DNA of 64,000 nt, taken from the NCBI GenBank assembly GCA_040981125.1, contig JANRMQ010000012.1, positions 55,438-119,437 on the forward strand, in the 5' to 3' direction. Made by a program: the position numbers and the translations under genes. Shown here one piece after another: positions 8,583-16,402 of the stretch. The DNA comes from DASSBQ01 sp040981125 (GTDB lineage Bacteria > Nitrospirota > Nitrospiria > Nitrospirales > Nitrospiraceae). The first letter of the stretch is position 1. Each line of letters opens with the position of its first letter. The notes under the pieces were generated by a model, which ran no database searches, was not told the origin of the DNA, and saw nothing but the letters and a program-made list of their open reading frames with translations.

Positions 8583-8969
8583 ATGAGTCAGACTCGTATA
8601 TCCATGTTCGTTCTTGCATCAGCATTCCTGTGCGCCACAGCCTTCAATGCGTCCCTGTCCGTCGCGGACATGAAGAAAACCGCGCCCGCCCTGAAGACAA
8701 CAGCGGGTTCGAAAGCGGAGACTCATAACAATGAAGGGATCGAGCACTACAATCAGCAGCACTGGGACGTGGCGAAGAAACACTTCACCGAGGCGGTGAA
8801 GGCGGATCCATCATCTGCAGAAGCCCACTACAACCTCGCGCTGGCGCTCGATAAGTCAGGTGACCATAAAACCGCAATCGATCATTTCCACAAGGCCAAG
8901 GAATTGGGGAAGGAGAATCCCGACATTCAACAGTCTGAGATTCTCAACGCACATCTGCAGAAGCACTGA
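8583..8969 (+). CDS. Periplasmic TPR-repeat protein
   Basis: This 128-residue secreted protein has a signal peptide (MSQTRISMFVLASAFLCATA) and about two TPR units. The first runs KAETHNNEGIEHYNQQHWDVA and continues to KADPSS; the second starts AEAHYNLALALDKSGDHKTA. TPRs are protein-binding scaffolds, so it probably docks an envelope partner. The start at 8583 is set by an AAAGGAGGA ribosome site; an upstream ATG at 8559 would place that site inside the gene. It precedes the small membrane protein and cytochrome c genes but is separated from them by 170 bases. Confidence 0.8.
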   Translation: MSQTRISMFVLASAFLCATAFNASLSVADMKKTAPALKTTAGSKAETHNNEGIEHYNQQHWDVAKKHFTEAVKADPSSAEAHYNLALALDKSGDHKTAIDHFHKAKELGKENPDIQQSEILNAHLQKH

Positions 8970-9142
8970 TCGAGAGCAATCAGGCGGGCGGGCTCGGCAT
9001 AACTCGCCGGGCTCGCCGTCCCTCGATCGGACTGATGTTGTCCTGCGGGCGACATCCGCCTAATGGCGGACGGAACACCATGGAGAGCCGAACGTCAACA
9101 GGTGACCGCGGCCGGTTCTAGCACCGCGGGGTTGAGAGATTT

Positions 9143-9346
9143 ATGTCACCAGATCAAAGGCCGGCTGATCGGACCATGTCCGGCACGCAGCCGGCGGAAA
9201 TAACCGGCGAGTCACATATCCATCTCTATGAGCCGTCGGGAATCCGTGAACGGAGCGGCCACATCCCGACTTGGCTCACGCTGGTCATATTCGCACTGAT
9301 TGTCTGGGGACTCTATTATGGGATCCGCTATTGGAACTCATACTGA
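9143..9346 (+). CDS. Small single-helix membrane protein, possibly CcoP-N-like
   Basis: This 67-residue protein has a polar N-terminus and one membrane helix near residues 43-61 (LTLVIFALIVWGLYYGIRYW). The stretch before the helix (LYEPSGIRERSGHIPTW) resembles the N-terminal anchor of CcoP/FixP oxidase subunits, which reads roughly VYDGI-E-DNPLP-WW in known members. A monohaem cytochrome c gene follows 62 bases later, so the two could form a split CcoP-like pair. This is an inference from pattern and position. It is short, but its sense and spacing support a real gene. Confidence 0.6.
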   Translation: MSPDQRPADRTMSGTQPAEITGESHIHLYEPSGIRERSGHIPTWLTLVIFALIVWGLYYGIRYWNSY

Positions 9347-9408
9347 AAGGGATATATAGATCCGCAAACCGGGCGCGAACACCAACCACATCAATGGAGG
9401 ACATAGCG

Positions 9409-9771
9409 ATGACAAAGGCATACCGAGGCGCGGTGGTGCTGGCTTCCTTGGCCATGGCATGGGGATGGTCGTCGATGACGCAGTTCGTCTCAGCCGCCGG
9501 CGGAGACGCCGCCAAAGGCAAGCCCATCTTCGAATCCAAATGCGTCTCGTGCCACGGAGCTACAGGAAAAGGCGACGGGCCGATCGGAAAGGCGCTGAAG
9601 CCGCCGGCGGGAGATTTTTCGAGCGCCGCAAGCAAGAAGAAGTCCCCTGACGAATTGCAAAAGATCATCGAGGACGGTGTGCCGAAGACCTCCATGGTGG
9701 CCTGGAAAAAGCAGCTGAAAGACACGGAAATTCAAGATGTTCTCGCGTATGTGCTGACGTTGCGAAAATGA
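9409..9771 (+). CDS. Periplasmic monohaem cytochrome c
   Basis: This 120-residue class I cytochrome c has a signal peptide cleaved near VSAA-GG. The haem motif is C45-VS-CH, and the probable axial methionine is M96 in PKTSMVAW. The ATGGAGGA ribosome site fixes the start at 9409; an in-frame ATG at 9271 lies inside the preceding small gene. It is a clear paralogue of the cytochrome at 11076: both share the segments DFxSAASKKK and DTEIQDVLAYV/DSEIQDVLAYV. It likely carries electrons between periplasmic donors and the oxidase. Confidence 0.92.
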   Translation: MTKAYRGAVVLASLAMAWGWSSMTQFVSAAGGDAAKGKPIFESKCVSCHGATGKGDGPIGKALKPPAGDFSSAASKKKSPDELQKIIEDGVPKTSMVAWKKQLKDTEIQDVLAYVLTLRK

Positions 9772-9865
9772 CGCCGCGTCTCCTGAGCCGGCAAGAGTAA
9801 CGGCGGGCATGGGCGTACATCCGAATGTTTGCCCAGGTGACCGCACGGCCACAAAGAAATGGAAC

Positions 9866-10474
9866 ATGAACGACCACGTGATCAAAAGCCCTCGCAATCT
9901 GTTCAGCACCAGCCTGGAATCCGCCCGCGCCAATTGGGGCTGGTATCTCGCCTCGGGAATCGTCTTTCTTCTCTTTGGCATCATCGCGCTGGGCTATTCC
10001 GTCCTTGCTACCCTCGCATCGGTGGTGGTCTTCGGGTGGTTGCTGTTGTTCGGAGGCGTATTCGAGATCGTTCATGCGTTCAAGGCGCCGGGATGGAGCG
10101 GATTGTTTGTCGAAGCGCTGATCGGCATATTGTACGTGGTCGTCGGCGCCATGATGGTGTTCAACCCGGGCGCCGGCGCGCTGTCGTTAACGCTGTTGAT
10201 GGCCGCCTTTTTTCTGGTCGGCGGCATTTTTCGGATGGTGGGCGCGGCAATGCTTCGGCCTCCCAGTTGGGGCTGGCTCATGGTGAGCGGCGCCATTACG
10301 CTTCTGCTCGGCGTGCTCATCTGGGCGGAATGGCCGGCGTCCGCCTTCTGGGTGATCGGTCTGTTCGTCGGCATCGACATGATCTTCACGGGCTCATGGC
10401 TTGTGCTGCTGGCCTTGGGAATACGAAGGTTACCCCAGCTGATGGACAGTCGAACCGATTCGGCCGGCACATAG
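9866..10474 (+). CDS. HdeD-family membrane protein
   Basis: These 202 residues hold about six membrane helices in three hairpins, as in E. coli HdeD, an acid-resistance membrane protein. Family segments include NWGWYLASGIVFLLFGIIAL, GWSGLFVEALIGILYVVVG and AFFLVGGIFRMVGAA. The start at 9866 gives a normal HdeD N-terminus; an ATG at 9809 would add 19 residues without support. A broken paralogue of the same gene lies at 19975-20479. The family is clear; its role here is not tested. Confidence 0.9.
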   Translation: MNDHVIKSPRNLFSTSLESARANWGWYLASGIVFLLFGIIALGYSVLATLASVVVFGWLLLFGGVFEIVHAFKAPGWSGLFVEALIGILYVVVGAMMVFNPGAGALSLTLLMAAFFLVGGIFRMVGAAMLRPPSWGWLMVSGAITLLLGVLIWAEWPASAFWVIGLFVGIDMIFTGSWLVLLALGIRRLPQLMDSRTDSAGT

Positions 10475-10505
10475 TCATTTCCTCACACGAATGAAAGGAC
10501 ACGAC

Positions 10506-11072
10506 ATGACTGAAGCGGTGAAAGTACTCGGCTTTGCCGGAAGCCTGCGGAAACAGTCCTATAACCGATCGGCACTGCGGGCGGCGGCGAAACTGGTCCC
10601 TACCGGCATCTCGCTGGAGACGTTCGATTTGAGCAGCCTCCCGCCCTTCAATGAGGACCATGAGAAAGAGCCACCTGCGCCCGTGCGGCAGTTCAAAACG
10701 GCAGTCAAAGCTGCGGATGCGATTCTTATCGTGACCCCGGAATACAACTACTCGGTTCCCGGCGTCTTGAAAAATGCCATCGATTGGGCCTCGCGACCTT
10801 ATGGCGATAGTGCATGGAATGCTAAACCCGTCGCAATCATGGGCGCCTCAATCGGCATGCTGGGAACAGGCCGGGCGCAATATCATCTCCGCCAGATGTT
10901 CGTCTTCCTGAATATGTTTCCGCTGAACCAGCCGGAAGTGATGATCGCGAATGCCGACGAGAAGTTCGACGAGCAAGGTAATTTAAAGGATGACAAGACA
11001 GCCCAAAAGATCCGAGAACTGCTGGAGGCGCTCGCCGATTGGGCAAGGACATTGAAAAAGATAAGAACCTGA
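10506..11072 (+). CDS. NADPH-dependent FMN reductase (flavodoxin fold)
   Basis: This 188-residue protein belongs to the NADPH-dependent FMN/quinone reductase family (ChrR/YieF-like). The phosphate-binding loop for FMN is GSLRKQSYN and the family signature is TPEYNYSVPGVLKNAIDW, followed by KPVAIMGASIGMLGTGRAQ. It probably reduces quinones, flavins or metal oxyanions in the cytoplasm. The start at 10506 is set by AAGGA 8 bases upstream; an in-frame ATG at 10491 is less likely. The cytochrome gene begins 3 bases after its stop, so the two are co-transcribed. Confidence 0.92.
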   Translation: MTEAVKVLGFAGSLRKQSYNRSALRAAAKLVPTGISLETFDLSSLPPFNEDHEKEPPAPVRQFKTAVKAADAILIVTPEYNYSVPGVLKNAIDWASRPYGDSAWNAKPVAIMGASIGMLGTGRAQYHLRQMFVFLNMFPLNQPEVMIANADEKFDEQGNLKDDKTAQKIRELLEALADWARTLKKIRT

Positions 11073-11075
11073 TAC

Positions 11076-11462
11076 ATGACACGCAGTTTGTTGTCCCTCG
11101 CAGAGAAGACGGCCCTCATTGTCCCTCTTCTGTTCTGCGCCTTTCTTTTGAATCTCACCATGATGACCGGGCGAGTCGCGCATGCGATTGATGGAGATGC
11201 GCAACGAGGGAGAGTCGTCTATGAGAAACATTGTCTCCCTTGCCACGGTGCGCAGGGAAAAGGCGATGGGCAGTTCGGCCTGGTCACGAGTCCACCGGCC
11301 GCCGACTTCACCAGTGCGGCGAGCAAAAAGAAGACGGACGCGCAATTGCTGGCCACCATCGAACAGGGCCGCCCGCCGACGGCCATGGAGGGATGGAAGG
11401 GGCAACTACCGGATAGCGAGATCCAGGATGTTTTGGCCTATGTGAAGGCGTTACGACAGTGA
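11076..11462 (+). CDS. Periplasmic monohaem cytochrome c (paralogue)
   Basis: This 128-residue class I cytochrome c has a long signal or anchor segment (LIVPLLFCAFLLNLTMMTG). Haem attaches at C53-LP-CH and the probable axial ligand is M104 in TAMEGW. It is a duplicate of the cytochrome at 9409, with the shared core DFTSAASKKKTDAQL and the same C-terminal DVLAYVKALR end. It begins 3 bases after the FMN reductase gene. Confidence 0.92.
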   Translation: MTRSLLSLAEKTALIVPLLFCAFLLNLTMMTGRVAHAIDGDAQRGRVVYEKHCLPCHGAQGKGDGQFGLVTSPPAADFTSAASKKKTDAQLLATIEQGRPPTAMEGWKGQLPDSEIQDVLAYVKALRQ

Positions 11463-11855
11463 TCGCGCTGAGTAGTATGTTGAAGCTCTGCCAGGGAGCC
11501 CTGTCCGGACCCGATGGAGCAGGCGCAGCTGCGCGTTGTGAAGATCGAGGGCGACATGCTATACGTGAGAATGGTCGTTGCAATTAATTGAATCCGGCTG
11601 GAAAAAGACAAACTCGTATCTTACGTGAACGCGGGCCGAATTCGGCTGAGCATGGTGCCTGTGCGGAATGTGCAATAACGGAGAACGAAAGCTGCGGTGA
11701 TGACCTGGAGCAGAACATCCACTTGATGATGCCCCGCGAACCGAAGCTTTCACGTGAACTCGCGCAAGAAGATCTATTCGGCGATCTCATGTTAAGACAC
11801 ATTGGTGTGCTGTGAGCATCACGAACGGCTGTGGAACCGGCAGAGATGGACCCAC
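11463..11855 (+). other. Intergenic region without a supported gene
   Basis: About 390 bases hold only short frames. A 25-codon frame at 11514-11591 (ending KIEGDMLYVRMVVAIN) reads like the tail of a decayed small protein, and a 75-codon frame at 11588-11815 matches nothing I recognise. I see no promoter, terminator or RNA gene here. Confidence 0.4.
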
Positions 11856-12650
11856 ATGGCGGAACTGATGCCCGCCATCTTCTTTGGACACGGCAATCCC
11901 ATGAACGCCGTACAAACCAACGGCTATACCGAAGGCTGGCGGCGTATCGGGGCGCACCAGCCCAAGCCCAAAGCCATTCTTGCGATATCCGCGCATTGGT
12001 ATGTGCCGGAAACCGCGGTGACAATCAGCACTGCGCCGAGGACCATTCATGATTTCGGCGGCTTTCCGGCCGAGTTGTTCCGGGTGCAGTATCCCGCGCC
12101 CGGCTCCCCCGAACTTGCCCGCCGCGTTCAAGAACTGCTCGCACCCCTGACGGTCACGGCCGACGACACCTGGGGACTCGATCACGGGACATGGTCGGTG
12201 CTCGTGCATGCCTATCCCAAAGCCGATGTTCCCGTCGTGCAGCTGAGCATCAACGAAATCCAACCCGCCTCCTTCCATTTCGAGCTCGGCAAAAAACTTG
12301 CGCCGTTGCGGGACGAAGGCATCCTGATCGCCGGCAGTGGAAATGTGGTGCACAATCTGCACACGTACGCCTGGGGCCGGCATCTGCCCGAACCCTATGA
12401 GTGGGCGGTGGAGTTCGAGCTGGAGGCACGGCAACTCATGCTCGCCGGTGATGCCGAGTCGCTGGTCAACTATGACCAACTCGGCCCGGCGGCCAAGCTG
12501 TCCATTCCGACGCCGGATCACTATCTGCCGCTGCTTTATGTGATCGCAACCAGGCAACAGGATGACGGCATCACCTTCCCTATCGAAGGCGTCGATGGCG
12601 GATCGATTTCCATGTTATCGGTCCGCGTCGGTCGAGCAGAAGCGACATGA
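11856..12650 (+). CDS. DODA-type extradiol dioxygenase (YgiD-like)
   Basis: This 264-residue enzyme belongs to the LigB-like class III extradiol ring-cleavage dioxygenases of the 4,5-DOPA dioxygenase/YgiD type, which use a metal to open catechols. The family opening PAIFFGHGNPMNA supplies a first histidine. Further histidines lie in AISAHWYVPE, DHGTWSVLVHAYP and GNVVHNLHTYAW, matching the family's metal and catalytic positions. The start at 11856 is preferred because the protein reads as a full-length YgiD from there; a frame extending to 11802 adds only a poor N-terminus. It precedes the aromatic cluster but 800 bases away, so a shared pathway is inferred. Confidence 0.88.
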   Translation: MAELMPAIFFGHGNPMNAVQTNGYTEGWRRIGAHQPKPKAILAISAHWYVPETAVTISTAPRTIHDFGGFPAELFRVQYPAPGSPELARRVQELLAPLTVTADDTWGLDHGTWSVLVHAYPKADVPVVQLSINEIQPASFHFELGKKLAPLRDEGILIAGSGNVVHNLHTYAWGRHLPEPYEWAVEFELEARQLMLAGDAESLVNYDQLGPAAKLSIPTPDHYLPLLYVIATRQQDDGITFPIEGVDGGSISMLSVRVGRAEAT

Positions 12651-12854
12651 AGATGGTTTCACTGAGCGCCGACGGACGAGACGCCCAAGGCTCCGGAGCC
12701 GAAAGGATGAGCATCATATCATCAAAAGAAGAGAAAGGAGGACGTTACAACGGACCCGATAGAGCCATCAGCCGGCCGATCATCCGGCTGTGGATCAGAA
12801 GATGAGCAAAAGAAGCAAGGAGAGGTTTTCATATTTGTCTAAGGGAGGTTCTAT

Positions 12855-13280
12855 ATGATGAATAGAGAGATCTGGACGTATGCAGTGCTCGTACTGGGAG
12901 CCGCAACCTATGGCTGCACCAGTTTGCCTGAATCCACTCGCACGGCGGTGGTCCACGACGTCAAGGTGGAAGAAAAACTGTCGGCGGATACGCTTCGCGT
13001 GAATCCTGGAGACGAGGTCCGGTGGGTCAACTCGAGGAAACTCCCGGTTCAGGTCGAAGTCCCCAATGTAAAGTCCGAAGATCTCTCCTGTGAGCGAGGG
13101 TTTTCGAATTGGATGGGCTCTGTCAATGAGATAGCCCGTCTCAAGCCGAATCAGACCGCCTCGCTCTGTTTCAAAAAAGCCGCGCTGATTAACTTCCTCG
13201 TACGGGCGGAAACGTCTCTTGGCGGAGGGATGCAGGTGTTGCCCGGCACGGTGACGGTCGGTAGTTCGGTCGTGCGGTAA
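12855..13280 (+). CDS. Lipoprotein with cupredoxin-like pattern
   Basis: This 141-residue lipoprotein has a signal peptide ending LGAATYGC. The mature part resembles a plastocyanin-type domain (RVNPGDEVRWVNSRKLPVQVEV, later PNQTASLCFKKAALINFLV), but the first copper histidine position reads Q/V, and no C-x-H-x-M copper loop is seen near the end. It may therefore be a cupredoxin fold without copper. AAGGGAGG lies upstream of two adjacent ATGs (12855 and 12858); either may be used. A strong hairpin follows 15 bases after the stop. Confidence 0.65.
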   Translation: MMNREIWTYAVLVLGAATYGCTSLPESTRTAVVHDVKVEEKLSADTLRVNPGDEVRWVNSRKLPVQVEVPNVKSEDLSCERGFSNWMGSVNEIARLKPNQTASLCFKKAALINFLVRAETSLGGGMQVLPGTVTVGSSVVR

Positions 13281-13295
13281 ACGCCATGTGGAGAA

Positions 13296-13323
13296 CGGAT
13301 GGACCGGATCGGCGGTCCATCCG
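13296..13323 (+). terminator. Strong hairpin after the cupredoxin-like gene
   Basis: CGGATGGACCG and CGGTCCATCCG form a perfect 11-bp stem with a 6-base loop (GATCGG), 15 bases after the stop codon. There is no T-run, so it may be a weak or Rho-assisted terminator or an mRNA-stabilising structure. Confidence 0.55.
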
Positions 13324-13330
13324 ATCCGGC

Positions 13331-13364
13331 GCTCGATTCACTTCGTTGCTCGATTCACTTCGTT
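13331..13364 (+). repeat. 17-bp tandem duplication
   Basis: The unit GCTCGATTCACTTCGTT occurs twice in direct succession (13331-13347 and 13348-13364) in the leader of the next gene. It looks like a recent replication slip. Confidence 0.85.
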
Positions 13365-13463
13365 GAAGGAAAGATGCGATGCGCGGTCCGCGGTCTCCGA
13401 CAAACCACGACGGAAGCAAGTCCGGATTTAAGACGGACGGCAGGACGGAAGGACGGAGGCGAT

Positions 13464-13805
13464 ATGAAGAAATCCACCATGAAGAACGCATCAGACGGGC
13501 CGATTCTGATGGCGCTGGTCGTGGTCGGCGCGCTGGCCGGAGCCGCATGGGCCGCGCCGCAGCGGCCTGCCGAGCAAGGATTCGCCTGGAAAGATGGAGC
13601 GGAGGTGTATACGAAGGTCTGCGCGCTCTGCCATGAAACCAACACGGGCCCAGCCATTCGCGGCCGCGGCCTCGATCCCATGTATATCAGGCTGATCACA
13701 CGAAACGGCTATCGGGCTATGCCGGCCTTCCGCGCAAGCGAAATCGATGACGAGGTTCTGGAGAAGCTGGCTGAGTACATCTCCAAAACGACAGCCGACC
13801 AGTAA
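13464..13805 (+). CDS. Cytochrome c, PchC-like subunit of a p-cresol methylhydroxylase-type enzyme
   Basis: This 113-residue periplasmic cytochrome c has a signal peptide cleaved near AAWAA-PQ, a haem motif C53-AL-CH and a probable axial M86 in AMPAF. The order GAEVYTKVCALCHE, then GPAIRGRGL, then RNGYRAMPAF, then LEKLAEYIS matches the small cytochrome subunit of flavocytochrome p-cresol methylhydroxylase as I know it. The flavoprotein partner lies at 14766, one gene downstream. It would accept electrons from the flavin and pass them to the respiratory chain. The start at 13464 gives a proper signal peptide; an in-frame ATG at 13299 does not. Confidence 0.8.
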   Translation: MKKSTMKNASDGPILMALVVVGALAGAAWAAPQRPAEQGFAWKDGAEVYTKVCALCHETNTGPAIRGRGLDPMYIRLITRNGYRAMPAFRASEIDDEVLEKLAEYISKTTADQ

Positions 13806-13817
13806 GGAGGGCGGTCC

Positions 13818-14693
13818 ATGGACATTGATCGGCGCAGTCTCATGAAAGGCATGCTGGCAAGCGGGGCCCTGATGGCTCTCGGGAGCCCTCCATGGGCGTT
13901 CGCGAACCAGCCGGCGCCAAGGCCCGGACGCTGCGTGCTGTTGTTGAACGGCGCCAAGGTGGACGACTCGTTCGAACGCGGCGCGCGAGCCGCCTGCGGC
14001 GGGATGGCGTTCGAAGGCCTGGACATTGTCAGGCTGAAAGACGGGCTCCTTTCCGGCACCCAGAACATCGCCCGCGCGATGGAACGGTCCCGAGAGGCGA
14101 GATGGATTGCAGTCATGGATGATGCCGGCGCAATCATCTTTCTTGAACTGGCGCGGGCGGCTGGAGCCAGGATGCTCTCCATGGGGATGCACGCCTGTTC
14201 GACGGACGATGCCGGCCGGCTTCGTCACGAAATCGCCACGGCATCGGCAGCTTGTAGCGCGGGCGAGCTCCTGGCGAGTCAATTGATCCGGAGACCGCAT
14301 GATTTTTCGGTCCGAGAAACGTTTCTGCAGGCGCCACCGGCTCGGTCCTCATCGACCGGTTGGTCTGCAAGGGCGGTCTCCTCTTACCGATTGCACGGGC
14401 CGGACATTTTCCACATGCATTGTGCGGGGGTATCGCTGACTGAGGGATGTGAACGAATGAGTTTGCCCGCCGCGGGACACTGGACTGCCATCCCGCCACC
14501 GGTTTCGAGCCGCGACTTCGTGTCATGGCCCGCCGACAACTGGGTGCAATCCGTGGGCTATGCCGTCACGGCGGCGGCCCTGGGACCGGCTGCCGTCGCG
14601 GAATCCTGTTCAGGGCGGGCCTTCATCCATGCCACGCCGATCCGTGAGGCGCAGGAAAAGGAACGGTTCGTCTCTTTCATCGTGGACATCTAA
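13818..14693 (+). CDS. Tat-exported protein of unknown function
   Basis: This 291-residue protein carries a twin-arginine signal (DRRSLMKGMLASGALMAL, cleavage near AFA-NQ), so it is probably exported folded. I do not recognise the family. The N-terminal domain reads like an alpha/beta fold (RCVLLLNGAKVDDSF, then ARWIAVMDDAGAIIFLELAR). The middle has a cysteine- and histidine-bearing segment (FHMHCAGVSLTEGC) that could bind a metal. The gene starts 12 bases after the PchC-like cytochrome, after an AAGGAGG ribosome site, and lies directly before the flavoprotein gene. The context suggests a maturation or accessory role for the exported flavocytochrome; this is inference only. Confidence 0.75.
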   Translation: MDIDRRSLMKGMLASGALMALGSPPWAFANQPAPRPGRCVLLLNGAKVDDSFERGARAACGGMAFEGLDIVRLKDGLLSGTQNIARAMERSREARWIAVMDDAGAIIFLELARAAGARMLSMGMHACSTDDAGRLRHEIATASAACSAGELLASQLIRRPHDFSVRETFLQAPPARSSSTGWSARAVSSYRLHGPDIFHMHCAGVSLTEGCERMSLPAAGHWTAIPPPVSSRDFVSWPADNWVQSVGYAVTAAALGPAAVAESCSGRAFIHATPIREAQEKERFVSFIVDI

Positions 14694-14765
14694 CAGACAG
14701 CGACGGCTCACATTGAGCGGTATCGTCTCATCGCGGACCGTCAACATCCTGCGGAAGGAGAGAGC

Positions 14766-16312
14766 ATGGCCAGCAAGTATATCGCGTTGCCGAAGGGAGT
14801 CTCCGAACAGACGTTTGATCTTGCCGTCAAAGAGTTTCGGCAGATTTTGGGCGACCGCAACGTGCTGACGGAGGCGGCCCAACTTGCCCCCTATACGAAA
14901 GTCATGATGCCGGTGCCCGAGGAGAATCACGCGCCGTCCGCGGCGATTCTGGCGACGACCGTGGAGCAGATTCAAAAGATCGTCGGCGTCTGCAATAAGC
15001 ACAAGATTCCGATTTGGACGATCTCCACGGGAAAAAACCTGGGGTATGGATCAGCGGCCCCCGTGGAGCGCGGCCAGGTCGTGCTGGATCTGCATCGGAT
15101 GAACCGCATCCTCGAGGTCGATGGCGACCTCTGCTACGCCCTCGTCGAGCCCGGCGTCACCTATCGGCAGCTCTATGATTACTTCCAGGAACATAAGTTG
15201 GCATTGTGGTTGTCCGTTCCGGCGCCCTCCGCCATTGCGGGGCCACGGGCAATACGCTGGACCGAGGGGTCGGGTATACGCCCTACGGCGAGCATTTTCT
15301 GAACGCCTGCGGCATGGAAGTCGTCCTCGCAAACGGCGAAGTCCTCCGCACGGCCATGGGTGGGTTGCCGAAATCGAACACCTGGCAGGTCTTCAAGTGG
15401 GGCTACGGCCCGTATCTCGACGGGATCTTCACCCAGTCCAATTACGGGATCGTCACGAAATTCGGATTTTGGCTCCAGCCGGCGCCGCCGGTCTATAAGC
15501 CGTTCCTGATTCAATATCAGCATGAAGAGGACGTCGTGGAGATCGTGGAGACGATGAGGCCGCTGCGCCTCAATGGAGTCATTCCCAATTCAGGGGTGAT
15601 CGCTCACGCATTGTACGAAGCGCCGGTGAAGGCCAAGCGGAGCGACTACGTCTCCGGATCCGGTTCGATCTCGGATGAAGCGGTGCGGCAATTGATCAAG
15701 GATCACAACATGGGCATCTGGAACGTCACGGCCGCGCTCTATGGGACCAAGGAACAGGTGGACGTGAATTGGAAAATCGTGACCGAGGCCTTCGGCAAGT
15801 CGGGCAAGGCGAAGTTCTTGACGCAAGAGGATGCCGGCGATGACCCTCAGTTCGCGTACCGGGCGGCCCTCATGCGCGGCGGAATGGACCTGAGGGAGTT
15901 CGGTCTCTACAACTGGCGCGGAGGAGGCGGCGCCATCTGGTTCGCGCCCGTCTGTCCGGCACGTGGCAGCGAGACACTGAAGCAGATGGCGCTGGCCAAG
16001 CGCATTCTCGCCAAGTACGGGTTGGATTACACCGGCGAGTTTATTGTCGGCATGCGGGACATGCACCACATTTTAGATATGTTGTTTGACCGGACAGATC
16101 CGGAGATGACCAAGGCGGCGTATCAGTGCTTCGACGAGCTGATCACGGAATTTTCGGCCGAAGGATACGGATCGTACCGCACCAACACCGCCTTTATGGA
16201 GAAGGTTGCGGGGACCTACGATCCTATTCAGCGGTCCGTCAATCGAACCCTGAAGCAAGCACTCGATCCCAACGGCATCCTGGCGCCGGGTAAATGCGGC
16301 ATCCGGCTGTAG
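14766..16312 (+). pseudogene. p-cresol methylhydroxylase/vanillyl-alcohol oxidase-type flavoprotein, frameshifted
   Basis: Two overlapping frames (14766-15302 and 15206-16312) together make one FAD-linked oxidase of about 515 residues, the usual PchF length. The first part has the PP-loop segment GKNLGYGSAAPVERGQVVLD and ends in ALWLSVPAPSAIAG. The second resumes at TGNTLDRGVGYTPYGEHF and continues through LREFGLYNWRGGGGAIWF to DPNGILAPGKCGI. Inserting one G into the GGGG run at 15239-15242 restores GATGNTLDRG exactly where the family has it. The family hydroxylates the methyl or methylene carbon of 4-alkylphenols; 4-ethylphenol, eugenol or vanillyl alcohol are alternative substrates. Either the gene is freshly broken or the base is a sequencing or assembly error. 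Confidence 0.85.
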
Positions 16313-16402
16313 CGGGCGCATCGGCTCGAGCGCATAGTAATGATGTAATCCCTTGCAGAGGCGCGGCAACCACCTCGCCGTGGCGAGTGAGAGGAGCACG
16401 GA

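Noticed and set aside
9001..9142. Possible riboswitch leader before the small membrane protein
   Set aside because: Only short GC-rich stems were found and none resembles a known aptamer.
11588..11815. 75-codon plus-strand frame
   Set aside because: It has no ribosome site, no recognisable content and unusual residue use; I list the region as intergenic.
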